Assembly (NCBI GenBank): GCA_036274895.1
Contig: DASUEU010000008.1
Coordinates: 62,001 to 126,000, forward strand
From: CALMKX01 sp036274895
Lineage (GTDB): Bacteria; Acidobacteriota; Thermoanaerobaculia; Multivoradales; SZUA-115
Length of the DNA stretch: 64,000 nt
Direction of reading: 5' to 3'
Positions 16,698 through 23,602 of the stretch are shown here, in pieces (the first letter of the stretch is position 1; the number at the start of each line of letters is the position of its first letter). The notes under the pieces are model-generated. The model did no database searches. It was not told where the DNA came from and saw nothing but the letters and a program-made list of their open reading frames with translations. The position numbers were made by a program, and so were the translations under genes.

Positions 16698-17431
16698 GTC
16701 CCGATCACCATGCCGCCGTCCACCGAGATGACGGCTCCGTGGAGGAAGCTCGCCTCGTTCGAAGCGAGCCAGAGATAGACCGCCGCCACCTCCTCGGGCC
16801 GACCCAGCCGGCCGAGGGGAGTCCTCGCCGCGATGCCCTCCGTCACCTTGGCCGGCATCTTCGCCACCATCTCGGTGGCGATGAAACCGGGGGCCACGGC
16901 GTTGACTCGGATGCCCCAGCGCCCGAGCTCTCGGGCCCAGGTGCGGGTCATGCCGATGACCCCGGCCTTGGTGGCGACGTAGTTGGTCTGGCCGAAGTTG
17001 CCGTAGAGGCCGACCACCGAGCTGGCGGAGAGGATCACCCCGCCCGCCTGGCGGATCATCACCGGCACCACGGCCCGGGTGGGCAGGAAGACGCCCTTCA
17101 AGTTGACCGCGAGGACGCTCTCGAACTCGGCGACGGACATCGTCGACGCCAGCTCGCCGTCTTTCCATTTGGCGAGCTGGGCGTCGCGGGTGATGCCGGC
17201 GTTGTTGATCAAAACGTCGATCCGGCCAAAGCGCTCGACGACCTGCTCGGTCGCCGCCGCCACGGCAGCCTCGTCCGTCACGTCCACACGCTCGATGCCG
17301 GCGCCCTCGGTGAGGTCCCAGGCGACGACCTGGGCGCCTTCCGAGGTGAAGCGCTCGACGGTGGCGCGGCCGATGCCCGCCGCGCCGCCGGTGACGAGGA
17401 CGACCTTGCCGGCCAGACCCGTCTCGATCAT
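16694..17431 (-). CDS. Short-chain dehydrogenase/reductase (FabG-like)
   Basis: A 245-residue classical SDR. The cofactor loop is TGGAAGIG (residues 15-22), followed by NNAG, the catalytic Ser in SASSVVGLYG, the YVATK active site (Tyr and Lys), and APGFIATEM. It resembles FabG and acetoacetyl-CoA reductases, which act on 3-oxoacyl thioesters, fitting the ligase and KASIII-like neighbours. Its start overlaps the TonB receptor stop by one base and its stop overlaps the ligase GTG. Cofactor preference cannot be stated with confidence, but the WDLTEGAG after strand 2 has an acidic residue as in NAD-dependent enzymes. Confidence 0.92.
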   Translation of the reverse strand: MIETGLAGKVVLVTGGAAGIGRATVERFTSEGAQVVAWDLTEGAGIERVDVTDEAAVAAATEQVVERFGRIDVLINNAGITRDAQLAKWKDGELASTMSVAEFESVLAVNLKGVFLPTRAVVPVMIRQAGGVILSASSVVGLYGNFGQTNYVATKAGVIGMTRTWARELGRWGIRVNAVAPGFIATEMVAKMPAKVTEGIAARTPLGRLGRPEEVAAVYLWLASNEASFLHGAVISVDGGMVIGT

Positions 17432-19770
17432 CAGAAGCGGACCTCGACCGTGGCGACCACCGTGCGTGGGGCACCGTAGGAGCCGACCAGGATGCCGAGG
17501 GCGGGGATGTTGTAGCCGTTGGTCAGGTAGCCCTCATCGGAGAGGTTCTTGCCGGTCAGGCCGAGGCGCCACTTGGCCTGGGGGGACAGCCAGCCGAACC
17601 AGGCGTCGTAAGCCGTGTAAGAGGGCTGGGTGATCGGCAGCAGGGGCTGGCCCGGACGGCCGGGATAGGGACCGCCCTCGTTGGTCAGCACGGAGTCGTC
17701 GCGATAGCTCGCCTGGAGGCTGCCGGTGAGCAGGCCGCCGAAGAGAGGGAAGTCCAGGTTGACGCGCAGGGCGCCGGTGAATTCCGGAGCGTTGGTGATC
17801 ACCTGGGTGTCGACGAAGCCGTCGCGGTTCTCGTCGAGGAACTCGTCGGGCTCGGCATCGAGATAGCTCAGGTTGCCGGAGATGCCGAACCACTCGAGGG
17901 CCTGCGAAGTGAAATCGAACTCCACCTCGACGCCCTTCATGGTGGCGTCGCCGGCGTTCAAGAAGTTGCCGAAGAAGGCGTCCTCCACGCCGTCGCCGTT
18001 CGAGTCGTAAGCGGTGAAGGTGCTGACCTGGATGTCCTGGTACTTGCCGTAGAAGGCTGCGGCGTTGAGCACCAGCTGGCGGTCGGCGAGCACGGACTTG
18101 ACGCCCAGCTCGGCGACGTCCAACACCTCGTCGTCGAAGGGCTCGGCCGACTGCGGGAACACCGTGGCCTGGGCGCGAACGTTGAAGCCGCCGCTCTTGT
18201 GGCCACGAGAGACCGTGAAGTAGCCCATCACGTCGTCGGTGAAGTGGTAGTCCAGGCCGAGGCGGGGTGCGATCGAGTCGAAGGTCTTGCTCTTGTTGAA
18301 ATCGGCGGTGACCGCGTTGATCACGGTGAAGGTGTCGTTGGTGTAGCCGGCGTTGAAGGCACGGGTGGTCTTCTTCTCCTGGGTGGCGCGTACACCGACG
18401 TTCAACGTGAGCGCCTCGGTGACGGCGTAGCTGCCGTCACCGAAGAGTGCGAAGGACTCGGTCTTGGTGGTGCCCTCGGTGGTGCCGAAGATCCGGTTCA
18501 GGAAGATGTTCTGCACCAGACCGCCGGCCTCGCCGTCGAAGTAGTAGAGCCCGAAAACCCCTCGGAATTTGCCGCCGCCATCGTAGAGGGCCTGGAATTC
18601 CTGGGTCGTTTGCTCGTCGAAGTAGGTCGCCTTGACGTCGGTGATGCGGGCCGGGGTGGTGTCGAAGTCGATGTTGTTCTCGCTGTCCGACTCGCGGTAG
18701 GCGGTGATCGACTTGAGCTGCCAGGCATCGTTCACGTCCCAGCGCACGGTCAGGGCATAGCCCTCGGCGTCGGTGCTGTTCAAGGGCGCGAGGCCGCTCT
18801 GGGTGTCGAAGCGGTCGTCGAGCGGCGGGCAGGTCTGGCCGCTCAGGAAGAGGGGACAGAGGGGGTTGGCCGCGAGGCGCTGGTAGCCCTTGGGCTCGGC
18901 GCTGTCCTCAGTGCGGTCGGCGGAGAGCTGGACGGTAACGCTATCCGTGGGCAGCCAGTCCAGGCCGAGGCGGAAGGCCAGGGTGTCCTTGTCCGAGACG
19001 TCGCGGCCGGTCAAGCGGTTCTCGCCGAAGCCGTCCCGCTCGAGGGAGGCCACCGCCAGCTTGGCCCGCAGCTTGCCCTCGACCAGGGCGCCGCTGACGC
19101 TCGCCCGCACGTCCTGGGTCGAGTAGCTGCCGCCGGTGAGCGAGACCTGGGCCGCCGTGTCGTCGGTCAGCTGGCGGCTGACGTACTTGATCGCGCCGCC
19201 GATGGTGTTCTTGCCGTAGAGAGTGCCCTGGGGACCGCGCAGCACCTCGATGCGTTGCACGTCGTAGACGTCGAGCAGCGCGCCCTGGGGCCGGGCGATG
19301 TAGACGTCGTCGAGGTAGAGGCCGACGCCGGGATCGACACCCCAGAGCGGATCCGCCTGGCCGATGCCGCGCAGGAAGGCGGTCAGGGTGGTGGACTGGT
19401 TGCGGCCCTGGTAGATCGACAGGTTGGGCACCGAGGACTGCAGCTCGGAGATGTCCTCGGCGGCGCGGTCCTCGAGCACTTCGCCGGTCACCACCGACAC
19501 GGCCACCGGCACCTCCTGGACGTTCTCCTCGCGCCGGCGGGCGGTGACGACGATCTCTTCGCCGACGCCCTCGTCGACGACCTCCTCCTCGGCCGCCGCC
19601 GTCTCCGCGGCCTGGGCTTCGGAGGTCTGGGCGGACGCGGAGTCTTCGGCCGAGCTCGCCGCCCAGGCCGGCAGGGTGGCCAGGCCGAGAGCTCCGATCA
19701 GGGCCAGGAGCAGGGCTCGGCCTGGCTGCGAGATGCCCGCGAGCGGGCGGGGTCCGGTGGGACGTGTCAT
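17431..19770 (-). CDS. TonB-dependent outer-membrane receptor
   Basis: A 779-residue receptor. A signal peptide covers about residues 17-37, an acidic Ala/Glu-rich linker follows, then the TonB-box-like EEIVVTARRR, the plug with FLRGIGQAD, VGLYLDDVYIARPQ and IEVLRGPQGTLYGKNTIGG, and a beta-barrel ending in the C-terminal VVATVEVRF with the terminal Phe used for outer-membrane assembly. A very strong ribosome binding site (GGAGGAGGAG) precedes the ATG, which overlaps the TetR stop (ATGA). The sequence style resembles receptors for hydrophobic organic compounds more than for siderophores, an impression only. It is the probable entry route of the pathway substrate. Confidence 0.95.
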   Translation of the reverse strand: MTRPTGPRPLAGISQPGRALLLALIGALGLATLPAWAASSAEDSASAQTSEAQAAETAAAEEEVVDEGVGEEIVVTARRREENVQEVPVAVSVVTGEVLEDRAAEDISELQSSVPNLSIYQGRNQSTTLTAFLRGIGQADPLWGVDPGVGLYLDDVYIARPQGALLDVYDVQRIEVLRGPQGTLYGKNTIGGAIKYVSRQLTDDTAAQVSLTGGSYSTQDVRASVSGALVEGKLRAKLAVASLERDGFGENRLTGRDVSDKDTLAFRLGLDWLPTDSVTVQLSADRTEDSAEPKGYQRLAANPLCPLFLSGQTCPPLDDRFDTQSGLAPLNSTDAEGYALTVRWDVNDAWQLKSITAYRESDSENNIDFDTTPARITDVKATYFDEQTTQEFQALYDGGGKFRGVFGLYYFDGEAGGLVQNIFLNRIFGTTEGTTKTESFALFGDGSYAVTEALTLNVGVRATQEKKTTRAFNAGYTNDTFTVINAVTADFNKSKTFDSIAPRLGLDYHFTDDVMGYFTVSRGHKSGGFNVRAQATVFPQSAEPFDDEVLDVAELGVKSVLADRQLVLNAAAFYGKYQDIQVSTFTAYDSNGDGVEDAFFGNFLNAGDATMKGVEVEFDFTSQALEWFGISGNLSYLDAEPDEFLDENRDGFVDTQVITNAPEFTGALRVNLDFPLFGGLLTGSLQASYRDDSVLTNEGGPYPGRPGQPLLPITQPSYTAYDAWFGWLSPQAKWRLGLTGKNLSDEGYLTNGYNIPALGILVGSYGAPRTVVATVEVRF

Positions 19771-20435
19771 GTCTCTCCTCCTCCAGAGGTCGCCTCTCGG
19801 CGCGGGGTTCCGTCCGAACGCGGCAGCAGGCCGAGCCGCAGGATGCGGCAAAACTCCGCGACCGCCGTCTTGGAATCGAGGCCGAGGTGCTCGGGCACGC
19901 CGAAGCACTTCTCGACCGTGAAGTAGTAGAAGAACCACCGGGTGGCCATCATCACGCCGACCAGGGGGCTGGCCTCGCCCAGCTCGCCGTGCCCCTGGCG
20001 CTCGGCCAGGGTCTCGGCGTAGGCGCTCGAGAAGCGGTCGGCCATGCGCTGGTAGAACTCGCGGATGTGCTTGCCCTTGAACTCGATGACGTCGATGTAG
20101 ATGAGCAGGATCGAGGTGGCGTTGCTCTCGACCACCTCGGCGATGGCCGCCGCCAGCTCCTCGAGGTCGTCGGGAAAGCGGCGGGCGGCGAAGACCCGGT
20201 TGAGGCGCAGCTCTGGATCGGTCAGCACCTGCCAGTACTGGTCGATCAGGCGCTGGAAGATCGCCTCCTTGCCGCCGAAGTGGTGGTAGAGGTTGCCCAC
20301 CGAGAGGCCCGAGCGCCGGGCGATCTGGCGCATCGTGGTGGCCCGGAAGCCCTGCCGCGAGAACAACGACAACGCGGCCTTGAGCGCCTTACGGGTCGCA
20401 GTGTCAGAGCGGTCGGCCTGGCTTCGGCGTGCCAT
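19767..20435 (-). CDS. TetR-family transcriptional regulator
   Basis: A 222-residue regulator with the N-terminal TetR helix-turn-helix (about residues 15-60: FRATTMRQIARRSGLSVGNLYHHFGGKEAIF) and an all-helical ligand-binding C-terminus. It is the first gene of the seven-gene operon and its stop overlaps the receptor ATG. A palindromic site and a strong promoter lie just upstream, so it probably represses the entire operon, itself included, until a ligand (perhaps the imported compound or its CoA ester) is bound. Confidence 0.93.
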   Translation of the reverse strand: MARRSQADRSDTATRKALKAALSLFSRQGFRATTMRQIARRSGLSVGNLYHHFGGKEAIFQRLIDQYWQVLTDPELRLNRVFAARRFPDDLEELAAAIAEVVESNATSILLIYIDVIEFKGKHIREFYQRMADRFSSAYAETLAERQGHGELGEASPLVGVMMATRWFFYYFTVEKCFGVPEHLGLDSKTAVAEFCRILRLGLLPRSDGTPRREATSGGGET

Positions 20436-20450
20436 CGAACCTCAGATCAA

Positions 20451-20462
20451 GAACGAGCGTTC
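20451..20462 (-). promoter_or_regulatory. Probable TetR operator
   Basis: A perfect inverted repeat GAACG-CT-CGTTC on the minus strand, a form common for TetR-family operators. It lies 15-27 bp before the TetR start codon and just downstream of the predicted transcription start, where a bound repressor would block the promoter. Confidence 0.65.
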
Positions 20463-20477
20463 GGTTTGTTTTCGGGA

Positions 20478-20506
20478 ATGGTAGGCGGCTGACACCCGAC
20501 TGTCAA
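20478..20506 (-). promoter_or_regulatory. Sigma-70-type promoter of the seven-gene operon
   Basis: On the minus strand a consensus -35 TTGACA (20506-20501), a 17-base spacer, and -10 TACCAT (20483-20478). Predicted transcription start is near 20470, about 35 bp before the TetR start codon. This is the clearest housekeeping promoter seen in the window. Confidence 0.75.
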
Positions 20507-20588
20507 GCTTTCCGTGGCAGAAGGACTGGGAGGGGTGGGACGGCGGGGATCCCTTCGCCCCGCGCTCGTCGGCTTGCTCCTCAGGCCC

Positions 20589-21038
20589 CTACCCCACCGT
20601 GCCGGCCTCGCAGAGGGCCTTGAGGCGGGCCAGGGCCTTGGGCCAGGTCTGGGCCATGTAGTCGTCGTACTCCGGCACCACGTCCATCTCGACCTGAACC
20701 TCGGTCGACGAACCGACGTCCGCGAAGCGGTAGGTCTCGAACGAGGGGGCCCAGGCCCGGACCTCCTCGCTCTCGGTGTCCTCGACCCCGTTCGCGATGA
20801 CGCCCAGATGCTTGATCGAGATGAGCTCGTGCAGCCGACTCTCGGCGATCACCGAGGTGATGCCGCCGCCGTCGGGGGACAGGAAGCGGATGCGCTCGCC
20901 CTCGGCCCACGAGCCCTCGAAGTAGGAGCCCTCGGCGAACTCCGCGGTCCAGAGGCGGTAGGTCTCGGGAGCGATCATGGTCTTCCACACCGCTGCCCGG
21001 GGAGCGTCGATGGTGATGGCGAAATGAAGGGTCTTCAT
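20589..21038 (-). CDS. SRPBCC (AHSA1-like) domain protein
   Basis: A 149-residue protein from the ATG at 21038; a TTG at 21068, overlapping the DoxX stop, is an alternative. The pattern FAITIDAPRAAVWKTMIAPETYRLWT and FEGSWAEGERIRFL is typical of Activator-of-Hsp90/START-like beta-barrel domains that bind hydrophobic ligands. The family includes stress and lipid-binding proteins without a common enzymatic role. It follows a DoxX gene directly, so the two are likely co-transcribed. No signal peptide or membrane segment is visible. Confidence 0.8.
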   Translation of the reverse strand: MKTLHFAITIDAPRAAVWKTMIAPETYRLWTAEFAEGSYFEGSWAEGERIRFLSPDGGGITSVIAESRLHELISIKHLGVIANGVEDTESEEVRAWAPSFETYRFADVGSSTEVQVEMDVVPEYDDYMAQTWPKALARLKALCEAGTVG

Positions 21039-21064
21039 GGTCTTCGATGTCTCCGTCCGATCGG

Positions 21065-21472
21065 TCAAGCCTGCTTCCTACGCCGCAGGAAATCGTCCAC
21101 GCTCCAGATCCCTGCGCCGTGCGCCGCGAAGAACAGGAAGATGAAACAGAGCAGGACCGCGGGCACGCCCTGGTTCTGGATGGGCCAGGTACCGCCGGGT
21201 TGGTGGAACTGGAAATAGGCGACGGCCATCATCCCCGACAGGATGAAGGCCACCGGCCGCGTGAAGAGCCCGACCAGGATCGCGACGCCGCCGTAGAACT
21301 CGAGCACTCCCCCGATCCAGACCTGCGACCACATCGCCGGGTGGCCGCCATGCTCGGCGGGAACCCCGCCGAACCAATCGAAGATCTTCATGCCGCCGGC
21401 CTGGAGGAACAGCAGGCCGGCCACGACGCGCAGCAGGAAGAACGTGATTTGCTTCGCCCGATCCATGGTCAT
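21065..21472 (-). CDS. DoxX-family membrane protein
   Basis: A 135-residue protein with four predicted membrane helices (about residues 8-28, 50-70, 73-92 and 104-122). The start FLLRVVAGLLFLQAGGMKIFDWFG and middle VWIGGVLEFYGGVAILVGLFTRPVAF are classic DoxX features. DoxX proteins are small quinone-associated or thiosulfate/nitroxide-related membrane proteins of unsettled function. It ends in a basic RRRK tail. The stop touches the start region of the SRPBCC gene. A GGGAG ribosome binding site precedes the ATG. Confidence 0.88.
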   Translation of the reverse strand: MTMDRAKQITFFLLRVVAGLLFLQAGGMKIFDWFGGVPAEHGGHPAMWSQVWIGGVLEFYGGVAILVGLFTRPVAFILSGMMAVAYFQFHQPGGTWPIQNQGVPAVLLCFIFLFFAAHGAGIWSVDDFLRRRKQA

Positions 21473-21524
21473 GAGGGATTCTCCCTTCCAGGTTCACTAC
21501 CTCGACTCATCAAAACCCCTTCCT

Positions 21525-21911
21525 TCACTGTCCCGGTGGGGGTTGCCACAGCTCGATTCGGTTGCCCTCCGGGTCCATCACCCAGCCGAACTTCCCGAAC
21601 TCCGAGTCATCGACCTTGTCGTCGACCTCGCAGCCCTCGGCGCGCAGGGCAGCCAGCACTTCGTCCAGGTTGTCGACTCGGTAGTTGATCATGAACGCCG
21701 CCTGGCTCGGGGCGAAGTACGTGGACTCGTCCTTGAAGATGCTCCAGACCGTGGTCCCCTGGCCACTCGGGTTCTCGGGGCTCTGCCAACGAAACGCCAC
21801 GCCGCCCCACTCTTCGACCTCGATGCCGAGGTGCCGTCGATACCACTCGCGCAGGGAAGCTGCGTCCTTGGCCTTGAAGAAGATGCCGCCGATGCCTGAG
21901 ACTCGTTTCAT
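21525..21911 (-). CDS. VOC (glyoxalase/bleomycin resistance)-family protein
   Basis: A 128-residue VOC protein: GIGGIFFKAKDAASLREWYRRHLG at the N-terminus and WVMDPEGNRIELWQPP at the C-terminus, with the metal-ligand Glu in the final motif. The family covers dioxygenases, glyoxalases and resistance proteins; this small stand-alone member cannot be assigned a substrate. Its ATG overlaps the stop of the ankyrin-repeat gene (ATGA), so the two are coupled. No signal peptide. Confidence 0.88.
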   Translation of the reverse strand: MKRVSGIGGIFFKAKDAASLREWYRRHLGIEVEEWGGVAFRWQSPENPSGQGTTVWSIFKDESTYFAPSQAAFMINYRVDNLDEVLAALRAEGCEVDDKVDDSEFGKFGWVMDPEGNRIELWQPPPGQ

Positions 21912-22708
21912 GATTCCTCCTGACTTGGGTCGGCTTCTGTCGAGCCTTCGAGGCCCGGGAGTTCCGGCCTGAGATAACGGTTGGGCACGTTGCCGAAGGC
22001 GGGCACGGCTCGCCCGGCGGCGGCGAGCAGCAGGGCCACGTTGTCGGTGATCTGCCGCTCGTCGCGGTGCATCTGGGGCAAGAGCCCGAGCTGCGCGTAG
22101 GAGATCGGCGTCAGGTCGAAGAAGGTGGTCTCCCACTCGAAGCCCCGGCCCCAGGTGAGCCCGTCGATCCGCAGGTCGGGGCTCGCTCCGGCTTCGAGCA
22201 GGAGCCTCAGGATCGGCGCCGAGCGATTCTCGTTCGAATTGACGGTGTGGAAGAGGGGCGTCTGCTCGCCCAGACCGTCCTCGTCCACGGCCGCGCGGGC
22301 GTCCACGTCCGCGCCGAGCTCGATCAGGATCTGGGCGGCGTTGAGGTGGCCGTACTCGGCGGCCACGTGGAGCAGCGAGGCGCCGACCAACGGGGTGAAG
22401 GCCGAAACCAGGGTGATGCGGTGCCCGAGCAGGGCACGGCTGGCGCGGATCGCGGCGGCCAGTGCCTCGGCATCGTCGAGCAGCACCGGAGCCAGGGCCG
22501 GATCGGCCAGCTCGGCCCCTCGATCCAGCAGCAGGCGCAGGCACGCGGGGAAGCGGTCCGAGCGCGTGTACATCTCGAGCAGCCACTGCACCGGCGACTT
22601 GCCGCGCACCGGAGCGCGGGGATCGAGGCCGGCCTCGAGAAGGGCTCGCAGCCGCTCCGGGGAATGGAGCTCGAGGGCGAGGAGCAGGGCCTCTTCCGGG
22701 TTGGGCAC
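21908..22708 (-). CDS. Ankyrin-repeat protein
   Basis: A 266-residue protein with a GTG start. Ankyrin repeats are visible in the centre, most clearly ASLLHVAAEYGHLNAAQILIELGADVDARA and TPLFHTVNSNENRSAPILRLLLEAGASPDLR. The N-terminus (PEEALLLALELHSPERLRALLEAGLDPRAP) is itself a degenerate repeat, giving about five to six in all. Such proteins mediate protein contacts; no enzymatic domain is present. The stop overlaps the VOC gene start. There is no signal peptide. Confidence 0.85.
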   Translation of the reverse strand: MPNPEEALLLALELHSPERLRALLEAGLDPRAPVRGKSPVQWLLEMYTRSDRFPACLRLLLDRGAELADPALAPVLLDDAEALAAAIRASRALLGHRITLVSAFTPLVGASLLHVAAEYGHLNAAQILIELGADVDARAAVDEDGLGEQTPLFHTVNSNENRSAPILRLLLEAGASPDLRIDGLTWGRGFEWETTFFDLTPISYAQLGLLPQMHRDERQITDNVALLLAAAGRAVPAFGNVPNRYLRPELPGLEGSTEADPSQEES

Positions 22709-22745
22709 GGAGGGTTACCCTACCAGCTCCGGCCTGCAGGCGCCC

Positions 22746-23435
22746 CTACACCACCGTCCCGAACAGCTTGCCTACCAGCGCCGTAGAGCCCATTGCCACG
22801 GCCCCCCAGAAGGCCACCCGCAGCGCGCCCTTGCCCATCGGGGCGCCACCGAGCTTGGCGGCGGCTCCACCCAGGCCGATCAGGAGCACCAGCGAGCTGG
22901 CCACCACGCCCCAGCTGAGGGCACCGATGGGGAGCACGGCCGACAGCAGGAGGGGGAGGGCCGCGCCCACCGCGAAGGCCGCGGCGGAGGACAGGGCGGC
23001 CTGGATCGGCCGGGCACGGGTGGCCTCGAAGAGGCCCAGCTCGTCGCGGGCGTGGGCGCCCAGGGCGTCGTGAGCGGTGAGCTGATCGGCCACCTGGGCT
23101 GCCAGCTCGGGGGTCAGCCCGCGCGCCACGTAGATGCCCGTCAGCTCCGCGTGCTCGGCCTCGGGCAGGGTGGCCAGCTCCTGGCGCTCGCGCGCCAGGT
23201 CCGCCGCCTCGGTATCCGCCTGAGAGCTCACGGAGACGTACTCCCCCGCGGCCATCGACAGGGCGCCGGCGACTAGGCCGGCGAGCGCCGCGACCAGCAC
23301 GGCCTCCCGGTTCGGCTGGGCCGCCGCCACGCCGACGACCAGGCTGCTGGTGGAGATCAGACCGTCATTGGCGCCGAGCACGGCGGCCCGCAGCCAGCCG
23401 ATGTGCTCGGTCTTGTGCAGCTCACGATGGGGCAT
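22746..23435 (-). CDS. VIT1/CCC1-family iron/manganese transporter
   Basis: A 229-residue membrane protein. The first helix region LRAAVLGANDGLISTSSLVVGVAAA is diagnostic of the VIT family, followed by AGALSMAAGEYVSVSSQADTE, a Glu-rich cytoplasmic metal-binding loop (about residues 75-140) and a C-terminal trio of helices. Family members export or sequester Fe2+ and Mn2+. It is a single gene with an intergenic region on its upstream side that carries two copies of a dispersed repeat. Confidence 0.92.
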   Translation of the reverse strand: MPHRELHKTEHIGWLRAAVLGANDGLISTSSLVVGVAAAQPNREAVLVAALAGLVAGALSMAAGEYVSVSSQADTEAADLARERQELATLPEAEHAELTGIYVARGLTPELAAQVADQLTAHDALGAHARDELGLFEATRARPIQAALSSAAAFAVGAALPLLLSAVLPIGALSWGVVASSLVLLIGLGGAAAKLGGAPMGKGALRVAFWGAVAMGSTALVGKLFGTVV

Positions 23436-23466
23436 GGATGAACTCTACCGCACCGGCCCATCCCCC

Positions 23467-23516
23467 CGAGGTGCCAGCCATTTCGGGCGGCACCTCCGAG
23501 GTGCCAGCGTTCTCGG
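23467..23516 (+). repeat. Two copies of a dispersed CGAGGTGCCAGCCATTTCGG-type repeat
   Basis: Copy 1 at 23467-23487 (CGAGGTGCCAGCCATTTCGG) and a diverged copy 2 at 23497-23516 (CGAGGTGCCAGCGTTCTCGG). The same near-palindromic unit occurs at 53673-53718, 54877-54896 (inverted) and 63255-63274. Confidence 0.75.
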
Positions 23517-23602
23517 CAGCCACCTGGCGGGTTTCCTGCCAAAGGGCGTAGACCTTCTCGAGCGGGGAACCGATTCCGAGCTCGTTCGTACTAGAGGGCA
23601 TC

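Noticed and set aside
15246..16778. 510-codon plus-strand frame opposite the acyl-CoA ligase
   Set aside because: Antisense shadow of the AMP-binding domain gene; composition-biased.
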